DNA of 8,980 nt from Streptosporangiaceae bacterium. GTDB taxonomy: Bacteria > Actinomycetota > Actinomycetes > Streptosporangiales > Streptosporangiaceae. A program made the position numbers and the translations under genes. Positions 1-7,722 of this stretch are shown here, piece by piece (position 1 is the stretch's first letter; the number at the start of each line of letters is the position of its first letter). The notes beneath the pieces are model-generated. The model made no database searches and was not told where the DNA came from. It saw only the letters and a program-made list of their open reading frames with translations. The stretch covers positions 1 to 8,980 of the forward strand of contig JASIJN010000211.1 in NCBI GenBank assembly GCA_030050125.1. Direction: 5' to 3'.

Positions 1-2600
1 CCGTAGGTGACGGTGTCGGTGGTGGCCCAGGTGGCGGAGGCGGGCAGCGGGTAGGTAATGCCAGTGGCGTCGCCGTCGGCGTTATAGGCATAGCCGACGG
101 TCTGCCCGGCGCCATTCTGCGCGGAGGTCAGCTCGCCGAACGAGTCGTAGCCGTAGGTGGAAGTGCCGGTGCCGTCGGTCATAGACGTGAGCTGACCGTC
201 GGCGTCGTAGGAGTAGGTAACCGAGTGGGCCGACGACCCGGAGTAGGTAACCGTGGCCTGGTTGGCCAGCGGAGTGTAGGTCCACGTCGTCGTCACGCCA
301 TCGGGGTCGGTCGACGTCAGCTGGTTCCCGTCCGGGTCATAGGTCGCGGTCGTGGTGGCACCGGACGGAGCCGCGGCCGTAGCCGGAGTGGTAGTCGACA
401 CAAGCTCGTCGGCCGAGTCGTAGGAGTAGGTGGTCTGGTAGCCCGCCTGTGTCGGGTAGGCCGTCGGGTCCACGATGTCGGGGTGGGCGGGGTTGGTGTT
501 GCACGGTGCGACACCGCCGGTGTTCCCGTCGGCGTACACCACTGAGGTGGTGTCGCCGTCCGCGTTATAGCAGTACGACACGGTCGATGCGGCCGACGTT
601 CCCGCCCCGCTCGTCACCGACGCCAGCTCGTCGGCATCGTTATAGGTATAGGTCGTGACCTGCGCCGCCCCGCCATTGCTGACTGCCGGTGCGGTGACGC
701 TGACCAGGTTCCCGGCGCCGTCATAGGTGTTGGTCATGGTCACGGTGCCGCTTTGCCCAGCCGGCGCCGGCTCGGTGATTTCCGTCCGCTGATTCAGCGC
801 GTCGTAGGTATAGGTGGTCGCGTCCGAGGCCAGCCGGTCGGTATACCCAGCCGGATAGGCGGTCGGGCAGGAGGCGGCCGTCAGGCCGCCAGCCGCCACG
901 CCGACCGCGGGCACCGTCTGGGCCACGTTTCCCGCGGCGTCGTAGCAGGTGAGGGTGGCGTCGCCGTCTGGGTTGGTGACCAGGATGGGCTTGTCGTCGG
1001 CGTTGTAGGTGGTGGTGGTGGTGTACCCGCGGTTGTCGATGACGCCGGTGCGGTTGCCGTCAGCGTCGTAGCTGTAACTCGTCGTGCGCGGCGCGTCGGT
1101 GTAGCCAGCGCCGCCGCCTTCTGTGACGGTGGTCTCCTCGCCGTCGGCGTTATAAGCCGTCGAGGTGGCGTAATTCCCCGCGTTCGCGCCGGCGACGTTG
1201 CCGTCCGGGGCTACCTCGGTCAGCTGCTCGCCGTCGGCGTTGTAGGTGTCAGTGGTGGTGGCCAGCTGAGAGCCGTTCCCGTCTGGGGTCGAGCTGGAGA
1301 TCACATCCCCCTGCGAGTCGTATTCCAGCTGAGTGACGACGTCGTCGGCGTTGATGGTCGCGCACGGCAGCGACGCCGAAGGCGGGATGTACGCGCAGGT
1401 GATGTCCGTGCCGTTCAGCGATACGGAGTTGCCCTTGAACAGCTGGTAGGTGGTCTGCGAGTACTCGTAGCTGCCGCTGGGCGAGTAGACCCCTGTTGTG
1501 CTGTACAGCTCGTTGCCGTCGGTGTCGTACAGGTTGTAGGTGACGCCTTCGGGCGGCGCTGAGGATGGCAGGGTGATCACCCCGCCCGGCGCCACCGGAG
1601 ACGGCGCCGATGCGCCGTCCGCGCAATCATCTGTCGACGACGCCTCGTCAATGCTGGAGCAGCTGGCGTCTTGCAGGGCGGTGGTGTAGGTGTCAGTGGC
1701 GGTGCCGTCCTGGGTGCCGACGCCGTCCGGCGCCGTCGTAGAGGTGGGGTTTCCGTCGGCGTCGTACGTGGTGGTGCTGGTCTCGCCGTCACCGTCAGTG
1801 GTGGTCGTGTCTTGCAGGCTGCCGCCGGCCGGGTTGGCGCTGCTGGGAGCGGCGGTGTCGGGGACCGAGTCGCTCTCCGACGTTAGCGTGGCACCGGTCG
1901 CGCCGGTCCAGTCCGACTGGGCGGCCAGGCTGCCCTGGTCATAGTCATAGACGGTGTTGTTGCCGTCGGGTTCGGTGACGGTGACGAACCCGGTGCCGGT
2001 CGCGGAGTCCAGGCAGTCCCCGGAGGCGGCGTTGACGCAATAGTTAAAGGTCGTCTTCCAGCCCATCGGGTCGGTCTGGCTGGTGACCTCATTGGAGGAG
2101 CTGTAGACGTTGACGATGTCGTCGCCGGCGTCGGGGCCGCCGGGCTGGGCGTTGGGTTCGGTGATGGTGAGCAGGTTGTTGGCTTGCAGCGGCCCGTTGG
2201 AGCCGGCGCCGTAGGTGTAGGAGGTGACGTTGCCCATCGGGTCGGTCGCCGAGGTGAGCTGATCGGAGGAGTTGTAGGCGTAGGTCCACTGGCGGCCCAT
2301 CGGGTCGGTGACCGAGGTGACCAGCCCGGAGGCGTTGGAGCCGAGGACCAGGGCCCGGCCGGACGCGGAGGTGATGGTCTCGCACGCGGTCGCGGTGGAG
2401 GGGCAGGCCTGGCTGGAGTCGCCGGTGACGGCCGAGCCCGGCGCGGGAGATTCGTAGGTGATGGTCAGGGTGTTCCCGGCGGTGTCGGTGTCGGAGATGA
2501 GGTTCCCGTCCCAGGAATATGTGTAGGCGTCTGCGCCGGGCGAGGGCACGAACGTATAGGTGTCGTTGCTGGTGCTGCTGGTCAGGGTGGCACCCTGGTT
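1..2600 (-). repeat. YD (RHS) repeat shell region
   Basis: The encoded protein from about residue 1286 onward consists of YD repeats of roughly 20-45 residues built on TYxYDxxGxLxSxTxPDG. Clear copies include WTYAYNSSDQLTSATDPMG (near 2250-2290), TTTYDADGNPTSTTAPDG (near 1740), SYSYDADGNRTGVIDNRG (near 1040-1080) and TYSYDADGQLTSMTDGTG (near 180-220). I count about 17-18 recognisable copies. Some are interrupted by Cys-containing insertions, for example near 1360-1400, 1640 and 2030. This is the wall of the RHS cage. The conserved end-of-shell protease motif and the variable tip domain are not reached before the window ends. Confidence 0.93.
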
Positions 2601-5600
2601 GACCGGCAGCACGCAGTACCCGCCCGCGGTCACCAGCGGGGAGGTGCAGGTGCCTGAGCTGGTCTGGGGGTAGAAGGTGATCTGGGCGCCGCCGGGCTGA
2701 GTGATGGTGATGTTCCCGCCGACCGGGTAGACCGGGAACGCCGGGCTGGAGGTGGCCACCGCTTCGAGGATGGAGCTGGAGTCCTGGTCGGGGATGAACA
2801 CGTCCCCGGCCGGGTCGGTGCCCACGTCTATGGGCATGTCCAGCAGCGCGGAGGCGGCGGGCCCGCCGGTGCCGGAGTTCCCGGCGGTGCCGGCGGTGGA
2901 CCCGGCGATGGTGTACAGGTCGCCGGCGGTCATCTGCTGGGACCACTGGGTGCCGTTGGCGGCGGCGACCTCGCGGACCTGGTTGTTGTCCGCGTCGGCG
3001 ACGTAGATGTCCCCGGCGGTGTCGGCGGCGACGTCGGTGGGGTCATCGAGCAGGGCGGAGCTGGCCGGTCCGGTGTCGCCGGAGTTCCCGGCGGTGCCGG
3101 AGGAGTTGCCGGCGATGGTGTAGATGTCGCCGGCCTTCATGGACTGGCCGAACTGGGTGTGCGTGGTGGCGGCCAGCTCCTGGATGCGGTTGTTGACGGT
3201 GTCGGCGATGTAGACGTTGCCGACTGCGTCGACCGAAACGCCGAACGGGTCGGATAGCAGGGCCGAGGTCCCCGGTCCGCCGTCCCCGCTGGTGCCGTAG
3301 CCACCGGTAGCGCTGCCGGCGATGGTGTAGATTTCGCCGGCGGTCATGGTGATGCCGTACTGGGTGCCGGAGGCGGCGGGGACTTCCTCGATCCGGGAGT
3401 TGACGGTGTCGGCGATGAATAGGTCCCCGGCCTTGTCCACCGCGATGCCGGAGGGCTCGTCCAGCAGCGCGGAGGTGGACGCGGTGCCGCTGGGTGAGAC
3501 CCCGGCGGCGCCTGTGGCCGACCCCGCCACGGTGTAGGTGTCGCCGGCGGTCATGGCGATGCCGAACTGGGTGTGGCCGGCGGCGGCGACCTCCACAATC
3601 CGGTTGTTGTCGGTGTCGGCGATGTAGACGTCGCCGTTGCCGTCGACGGCCACCGAGGTCGGCACGTCCAGCAGTGAGCTGGCGGCCGGGATGCCGTTGG
3701 GCGAGCCGCCCAGGGCGCCGGTCGCGCTGCCGGCGATGGTGTAGGTGTCGCCGGCGGTCATGGCGATGCCGAACTGGGTGTGGCTGGAGGCGGCGATCTC
3801 CTGGACCCGGTTGTTGCCCTCGTCGGCGATGTACAGGTTGCCGTCGGCGTCGCCGGTGACCCCGTCGGGATTGGACAGCGCGGCGCCGGTCGCCGGCCCG
3901 CCGTCGCCGGCGTCGGTCAGGTCGTACCCGTCGCCGGCCAGGCCGGTGATGTCATACGGCGAGGAGCCCGACGCCTCCCGGACTTGGTTGTTGTAGGTGT
4001 CGGCCAGGTAGACCGTCTGCCCGCTGTTCCACAGGCCCTCCGGGCCGTCCAGCAGCGCCGAGGTGGCCGTGCCGCCGTTCCCGGAGTCGCCCGCCGTGCC
4101 CGACGCCGACCCGGCGATCGTGTAGATGTCGCCCTCGGTCATCGACTGGCCGCCCGTGGTGCCCGTGGACGCTGCCAGTTCCTGCACCCGGTTGTTGCCG
4201 GTATCGGCGATGAAAACGTCGCCGACGGTTCCGAACGAGGCGACCGCGTCCGGTGCGTCCAGGTCGGAAGAGGTGGCCTTCTCATTGTCCGCGCCCAACC
4301 CGCTGGCCCCGGACGAGGAGCCGGCGACGGTGTAGATGTCGTTGGCGGTGAACGATGAGCTGTTGCCCCACTCGGCGCCGGCGTTCTTGGCCTCTTCCTG
4401 GATCCGGTTGTTGCCGGTGTCGGCGATGATCAGGTCCCCGTCGGTATCGATCGCGATGTCGGCCGGGGCGTTCAGCAGCGCGGAGGTCGCCGCCCCGCTG
4501 TCGCCGGAGTCGCCGGACTTGCCGCTGCTGCTGCCCGCCACTGTGTACACGTCGTACGGGCTCATCGACTGGCCCCACTTGGTCTGGCTGACCTGCGAGA
4601 CCATCTGGATCCGGTTGTTGCCGGTATCGGCGATGTACAGGTTGCCGCCCGCGTTCCCGCCGATGAACACGCCCTCCGGCTGATTCAGGTCCGAAGAGGT
4701 GGCCGCCTCCCCATCGCTGCCGTCGCCTTTGGTGGTCGTGCCGGCCACGTAGTACACGTCTCCCGCGGTGGCCGTGGCCGGGATGTCCCCGTACCCGGCG
4801 CCCCACGGGTCGGAGGAGGCGGCCAGTTCCAGGATCACGTTGTGGTAGGTGTCGGCGATGAACACGTCGCCGTTGTTGTCGACCGCGATCCCGGACGGGT
4901 CCCGCAAGCTGAACTTGGACGCCGCCGTGCCGCTGGCCGGCAGCCCCGACGCGCCGTCCGGGCTGCCCACGATCACGTAGGCGTCGCCGGCGGTCATGGA
5001 GATCCCCCACTGCGTCCCGGTCGACCCCGCGATCTCGATCACCTGGTTCGCCGCCGCGTCGGCGATGTAGGTGTTGCCGCCCGAGCTGACCACCGCCGAC
5101 GGGCCCGCGATCGCCGCGCCCGCAGCCGGGCCGCCCAGCCCGTTATCGGTGGCCAGACCGTCGATCATGTACGCGTCCCCGGCCGCGGGCTTATCCGATG
5201 CCACCGACGTCGCCCAGTTATCGGTCCACCCGTAACCGAGCGGGCCTGGCGTCCCCGCCTGCGCCTGCTGCTCGGCCACATCCGCGTCATACGTCCGGGC
5301 GAATGACAGCGACGGCCCGAAGGTCGGGATTGACAGGTCGGTGTCGGACTGAGTGAAGTCGCCGTTCTCAGTGTTCACCGGGTCCGCGGCAGTCGCCTGC
5401 GATACCCCGCGCGCCGCCGGGTTCGATCCGCCGCCGTCGGTCGCCCCCGCCGGCACCTCCCCGCCGACCGAGGGGGCCAGCGCATCTGTGGCCGCCGACG
5501 CTGGGGGCGTGCCCAGCAGGACGTAAGGCTGCCCGCTCACCCCGTCCGACGCGGTGAAGTTCGCGCTCGCGTCCGATCCGGCGTCGTAGGCAACCGGGGT

Positions 5601-6449
5601 GAACATGGCCGGCCAGGAATCGAAAGCCTCCTCCACCGGGCACGACGGCGACAGGAACCCGGTGCTGCCCGTGCCCAGGTCGCTGCCGGTGAACCCGCCG
5701 AACGTGCCCGCGTTGCTGGCCTCCCACGGGTTCACGGTGCCGGTGTCGGTGCAGGCCAGGTTCCCGTTCACGCTCACCCCGGCCGTGCCGATCCCGTCCA
5801 CCCCGGCCAGCAGCGACACCGCCGTGCCCGCCGGCGATGTCGAGTACCCGCAGTTCAGCGACAAGTACAGACCGGTCACGCTGCCCGAGGAGGGCTGCCG
5901 CGCGGCGTACCCGACCGCGTCGGTGATCAGCGCGTCCGCGCCGGTCGTGCCCGGCCGGGCTGGCGCGGTGCCCACCACCGCGACGTTCCCGGTCACCCAG
6001 CCTTCCCACTGCGACCCCAGCGAGGACGCCGACGGCGCCGTCGCCGAGCACGAGCTGCTGGTCGACGAGTCGCCGATAACGACCGCCGCATACGAGTCGA
6101 ACGTCGACTGGGTCATCGCCGCCAGCGTCGCCGGGGTGACCTGCGTGATCGTATACCCGGCCGCTTGCAGCAGCGCCGTCTCCGGCGCGGTCGTCTCCCC
6201 GTTCACCAGGACCACCGCCACCGACGGGCTGGTCTGCGCGTGCGCGGTCGGCGCCTTGGCCACCGCCACCGCCGCAACCCCGGCCATCACGCCGCCGATC
6301 GCCGCCACCGGCACCACCCACGAACTGGCCGCCAGCACCGGCCCCATCACCCCGGCCACGACCCGCCGACCCGCCAGCCACCGCCGCCGCCGCGCCGTGC
6401 CCGCACGGTAACCGTCTGCCAGCCCGCGGAATCCGTCCAGCAGCGCCAT
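1..6449 (-). CDS. Giant secreted RHS/YD-repeat protein with NHL propeller repeats (3' end outside window)
   Basis: One open frame of 2149 codons without a stop runs to the left edge; I checked the frame at many points from 6449 down to 3 and it never shifts. The start ATG (6447-6449) has a full AGGAGG site (cctcct at 6457-6462) 7 nt upstream. Residues 1-71 form a long signal peptide: an Arg-rich n-region (RRRR at 20-23), a hydrophobic stretch at about 30-64 and an AHA cleavage site at 69-71. Residues about 74-330 are an alpha/beta, Rossmann-like domain of unknown role. Residues 356-410 match the DUF6531 start of RHS proteins (DPVNTENGDF, SFARTYDAD, LGYGWTDNW). Residues about 440-1228 hold twelve NHL repeats. 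From about 1286 YD repeats (YDADGN, TDPMG) continue to the edge. RHS YD repeats fold into a hollow shell enclosing a C-terminal domain, which is not visible here. No sortase or membrane anchor is seen in the visible part. The family assignment is firm; toxin or adhesion roles are inference. Confidence 0.95.
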   Translation of the reverse strand, partial: MALLDGFRGLADGYRAGTARRRRWLAGRRVVAGVMGPVLAASSWVVPVAAIGGVMAGVAAVAVAKAPTAHAQTSPSVAVVLVNGETTAPETALLQAAGYTITQVTPATLAAMTQSTFDSYAAVVIGDSSTSSSCSATAPSASSLGSQWEGWVTGNVAVVGTAPARPGTTGADALITDAVGYAARQPSSGSVTGLYLSLNCGYSTSPAGTAVSLLAGVDGIGTAGVSVNGNLACTDTGTVNPWEASNAGTFGGFTGSDLGTGSTGFLSPSCPVEEAFDSWPAMFTPVAYDAGSDASANFTASDGVSGQPYVLLGTPPASAATDALAPSVGGEVPAGATDGGGSNPAARGVSQATAADPVNTENGDFTQSDTDLSIPTFGPSLSFARTYDADVAEQQAQAGTPGPLGYGWTDNWATSVASDKPAAGDAYMIDGLATDNGLGGPAAGAAIAGPSAVVSSGGNTYIADAAANQVIEIAGSTGTQWGISMTAGDAYVIVGSPDGASGLPASGTAASKFSLRDPSGIAVDNNGDVFIADTYHNVILELAASSDPWGAGYGDIPATATAGDVYYVAGTTTKGDGSDGEAATSSDLNQPEGVFIGGNAGGNLYIADTGNNRIQMVSQVSQTKWGQSMSPYDVYTVAGSSSGKSGDSGDSGAATSALLNAPADIAIDTDGDLIIADTGNNRIQEEAKNAGAEWGNSSSFTANDIYTVAGSSSGASGLGADNEKATSSDLDAPDAVASFGTVGDVFIADTGNNRVQELAASTGTTGGQSMTEGDIYTIAGSASGTAGDSGNGGTATSALLDGPEGLWNSGQTVYLADTYNNQVREASGSSPYDITGLAGDGYDLTDAGDGGPATGAALSNPDGVTGDADGNLYIADEGNNRVQEIAASSHTQFGIAMTAGDTYTIAGSATGALGGSPNGIPAASSLLDVPTSVAVDGNGDVYIADTDNNRIVEVAAAGHTQFGIAMTAGDTYTVAGSATGAAGVSPSGTASTSALLDEPSGIAVDKAGDLFIADTVNSRIEEVPAASGTQYGITMTAGEIYTIAGSATGGYGTSGDGGPGTSALLSDPFGVSVDAVGNVYIADTVNNRIQELAATTHTQFGQSMKAGDIYTIAGNSSGTAGNSGDTGPASSALLDDPTDVAADTAGDIYVADADNNQVREVAAANGTQWSQQMTAGDLYTIAGSTAGTAGNSGTGGPAASALLDMPIDVGTDPAGDVFIPDQDSSSILEAVATSSPAFPVYPVGGNITITQPGGAQITFYPQTSSGTCTSPLVTAGGYCVLPVNQGATLTSSTSNDTYTFVPSPGADAYTYSWDGNLISDTDTAGNTLTITYESPAPGSAVTGDSSQACPSTATACETITSASGRALVLGSNASGLVTSVTDPMGRQWTYAYNSSDQLTSATDPMGNVTSYTYGAGSNGPLQANNLLTITEPNAQPGGPDAGDDIVNVYSSSNEVTSQTDPMGWKTTFNYCVNAASGDCLDSATGTGFVTVTEPDGNNTVYDYDQGSLAAQSDWTGATGATLTSESDSVPDTAAPSSANPAGGSLQDTTTTDGDGETSTTTYDADGNPTSTTAPDGVGTQDGTATDTYTTALQDASCSSIDEASSTDDCADGASAPSPVAPGGVITLPSSAPPEGVTYNLYDTDGNELYSTTGVYSPSGSYEYSQTTYQLFKGNSVSLNGTDITCAYIPPSASLPCATINADDVVTQLEYDSQGDVISSSTPDGNGSQLATTTDTYNADGEQLTEVAPDGNVAGANAGNYATSTAYNADGEETTVTEGGGAGYTDAPRTTSYSYDADGNRTGVIDNRGYTTTTTYNADDKPILVTNPDGDATLTCYDAAGNVAQTVPAVGVAAGGLTAASCPTAYPAGYTDRLASDATTYTYDALNQRTEITEPAPAGQSGTVTMTNTYDGAGNLVSVTAPAVSNGGAAQVTTYTYNDADELASVTSGAGTSAASTVSYCYNADGDTTSVVYADGNTGGVAPCNTNPAHPDIVDPTAYPTQAGYQTTYSYDSADELVSTTTPATAAAPSGATTTATYDPDGNQLTSTDPDGVTTTWTYTPLANQATVTYSGSSAHSVTYSYDADGQLTSMTDGTGTSTYGYDSFGELTSAQNGAGQTVGYAYNADGDATGITYPLPASATWATTDTVTY
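2750..5130 (-). repeat. Twelve tandem NHL propeller repeats inside the RHS gene
   Basis: Twelve units share the pattern MTAGDxYTxAG, then ALLxxP-x-x-(I/V)AxDxxGD, then (V/L)YIADTxNNRIxE. The Asp codon of the IAD motif falls at 5058, 4851, 4626, 4419, 4203, 3999, 3822, 3615, 3408, 3201, 2994 and 2787. Spacing is 207 bp (69 residues) in seven of eleven steps; the others are 225, 216, 204 and 177 bp. The last unit is degenerate, with IPDQDSSSILEAV in place of IADTxNNRIxEV. NHL units form beta-propeller blades that usually bind protein, glycan or nucleic acid partners. Twelve units could make two six-bladed propellers, but the count alone does not prove it. Confidence 0.93.
3531..3784 (-). repeat. 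47-bp identical direct repeat between two adjacent NHL units
   Basis: The stretch at 3531-3577 is identical base for base to 3738-3784, at an offset of 207 bp, exactly one NHL unit. It encodes the linker between blades (around AMTAGDTYT). Most other units share the protein motif but differ at several bases, so these two neighbours were duplicated or gene-converted more recently than the rest. Confidence 0.85.
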
Positions 6450-6462
6450 GGCCAATCCTCCT

Positions 6463-6522
6463 GTAAACGGTAGGAGCTGTAACTTCAATAAGGACTTAGT
6501 GGAAAGAGTGAATGCATTTTTA
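6463..6522 (-). promoter_or_regulatory. AT-rich leader, probable promoter region of the RHS gene
   Basis: This stretch is AT-rich while everything around it is strongly GC-rich, and it lies immediately upstream of the RHS ribosome site. On the minus strand TATAAA occurs at 6519-6524, abutting the palindrome at 6523-6538, and an 8-bp palindrome AATGCATT lies at 6511-6518. I could not assign a convincing -35 element at standard spacing, so the exact transcription start is open. The gap between the binding-protein stop and the RHS start is 156 nt, which favours an independent promoter over simple co-transcription. Confidence 0.5.
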
Positions 6523-6538
6523 TATTGGCTAGCCAATA
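6523..6538. promoter_or_regulatory. Perfect 16-bp palindrome TATTGGCTAGCCAATA, candidate operator
   Basis: All eight base pairs of each half match with no central spacer. It lies 74-89 nt upstream of the RHS start codon at the edge of the AT-rich leader and overlaps a TATAAA-like element. Perfect even-length palindromes of this size are typical sites for dimeric repressors (TetR, LacI or GntR type). The cognate protein is not identifiable here. Operator function is inferred from symmetry and position only. Confidence 0.5.
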
Positions 6539-6568
6539 CGCGAGCGGGGCGAGGTTGCCGGCGACTGG

Positions 6569-6582
6569 CCCGCGGGCGCGGG
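6569..6582 (-). terminator. GC hairpin after the binding-protein gene, weak terminator candidate
   Basis: CCCGCG and CGCGGG are separated by two bases, 24 nt past the stop codon of the substrate-binding-protein gene. A second 10-bp palindrome, GGGGCGCCCC, lies at 6593-6602. Neither has a T-tract. Actinomycete terminators often lack one, but short GC palindromes also arise by chance at this base composition, so confidence is low. Confidence 0.25.
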
Positions 6583-6605
6583 ACCACGTAACGGGGCGCC
6601 CCCGG

Positions 6606-7403
6606 TCAAGTCACTGGGGCGAATCCGGCCGCGCGCAGCAGCTGATCCACCGGCGCGAGGTCATAGAGGCCGGCCAGCGATCCCACCGGTCCCAGCGTCC
6701 CTGCTTTCGCGGCCTGCCTGGCCTGCGCCAGCACCGAGGACTCCAGCACATCGCAGCTGAACCTGAACCTGCCCGCCTGCCTGGCGAACTGCGGCACGCT
6801 GGTGCGCTGCCCTAGCGCGGTCAGCTCGGCCGCCGCCATCCGCCACGCCCGTATCGGATCGAGTTGCAGCAGCTGGCTGGCCTGCACCTGACCCTTCAGC
6901 AGGCCCTGCACCCTGCCCGGCTGCGTGGCCAGGAACCGCGCGGTCACCGCCAGCACCACCGCCGACTGGGCCTGGCTGGACGCCGCCCCCGAGATCACCC
7001 GGATCCCGCCGCGAGTGGCCAGCCACGCGGCCACCGCCGACACCGGGCCCAGATACGCGGCATCCAGCTGCCCGGCGGCCAGCGCCGCCTCCGCCCCGGC
7101 CGCAGACCCGAACCGCACCGGCACCAGCACCACCGACGGGCCGAGGTCCGCGCGGAACAGGTTGTCCTGCAGGCCCACCAGCGCGCTGCCATCGCCCGCG
7201 GCCGCCACATACCCCAGCCGCAGCCGGTTCGCCGACGTCACCGTCACCGGCCCAGCCGCCAGCGCCGCCGCGCCGCCCGCGCCGGTCTGCGCCGCATCCG
7301 AATAACGCCGCCCCGGCGACGAGAGGCCCACCAGCAGCAGTGCAACCCCCGCTGCCAGCAGCGCCACCAACGCCGCCACCACTGCCCCAACCGAGCGCTT
7401 CAT
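6606..7403 (-). CDS. SsuA/NMT1-family ABC substrate-binding protein, internally shortened
   Basis: 265 residues. Intact relatives bind nitrate, sulfonate or similar small molecules outside the membrane for an ABC importer. Start: the ATG at 7401-7403 has GGAG (ctcc at 7414-7417) 10 nt upstream and begins a classic MKR signal/membrane segment (residues 1-28); an upstream ATG at 7475 would add 24 residues ahead of it and is less likely. Family landmarks: LRLGY (61-65), ALAAGQLDAAYLGP (107-120), IRVISGA (134-140), then directly VVLAVTARFLATQPGRVQ (149-166), LLKGQVQAS (168-176), RFRFSCDVLESSVL (212-225) and GLYDLAPVDQLL (245-256). In the family, about 100 residues normally lie between the GATSGG-type motif and the VTTxLIV-type segment. 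They include the LKGKxxATPQLGNTQD and GxxDGAWxPEPW motifs, and they are missing here. No lipobox Cys follows the hydrophobic segment, so it is not a typical lipoprotein. No permease or ATPase gene is adjacent. Probably a decayed or repurposed orphan. Confidence 0.85.
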   Translation of the reverse strand: MKRSVGAVVAALVALLAAGVALLLVGLSSPGRRYSDAAQTGAGGAAALAAGPVTVTSANRLRLGYVAAAGDGSALVGLQDNLFRADLGPSVVLVPVRFGSAAGAEAALAAGQLDAAYLGPVSAVAAWLATRGGIRVISGAASSQAQSAVVLAVTARFLATQPGRVQGLLKGQVQASQLLQLDPIRAWRMAAAELTALGQRTSVPQFARQAGRFRFSCDVLESSVLAQARQAAKAGTLGPVGSLAGLYDLAPVDQLLRAAGFAPVT

Positions 7404-7722
7404 TCCGGCAACACTCCAAACCTGGCATCCGGCCTGCAGAGGCCCGTGAGGCGAGCTATGCCGGATTGGAGGCATGGCTCACCTGGTCTATTCGAATATA
7501 ATTCGGAATGCGAAGAAGCCGTTGACGGCCATTAATAGGTTCAGTTGCCGCAGCCTTCGCAGGTCGACATGGGACGGAGCCAAATCAGCGACAAACCCCA
7601 AGACGTGGGCGTTTATGAACGCTTTCTCGCAACGCCCGACTGCTGTTGACGGTCTTAAAAGTCTGTCCGCTCAAGTCAATGGTGGTGCCGGAGCCCATGG
7701 AGGGATCCAGCAGCCATCACGG
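7404..7722. other. 319-base spacer of lower GC, no convincing gene
   Basis: The stretch contains the 5' leader of the binding-protein gene. An inverted repeat ATCCGGC/GCCGGAT (7427-7433 and 7460-7466) encloses a smaller GGCCT-AGGCC hairpin (7431-7444). An AT-rich patch at 7488-7502 carries ATTCGAAT (7490-7497) and CGAAT-ATA-ATTCG (7493-7505), and could supply a -10 element for the minus strand. An 85-codon plus-strand frame starts at 7474, but its GGAGG sits only one base from the ATG, its codons are AT-richer at third positions than the flanking genes, and I recognise nothing in it. A minus-strand open frame ending at 7488 has no usable start. Confidence 0.5.

Noticed and set aside
1..2600. 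Regularly spaced short repeats that could suggest a CRISPR array or satellite
   Set aside because: The spacing is irregular and the repeats translate into YD repeats in one continuous frame, so they are coding repeats.
2089..2946. 285-codon minus-strand frame rich in Arg, Pro and His
   Set aside because: It is a frame-shifted reading of the YD and NHL part of the RHS gene; the true frame gives clear TDPMGRQW and IAD-type motifs over the same bases.
5599..6411. 270-codon plus-strand frame with fairly normal amino-acid composition
   Set aside because: It is antisense to the N-terminal part of the RHS gene, where the minus strand encodes a signal-peptide protein with a perfect AGGAGG site; no recognisable domain on the plus strand.
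6568..6577. 10-bp palindrome GCCCGCGGGC shared with 8138-8147, possible common site
   Set aside because: A palindrome of G and C only is expected by chance several times at this base composition; flanks are not similar.
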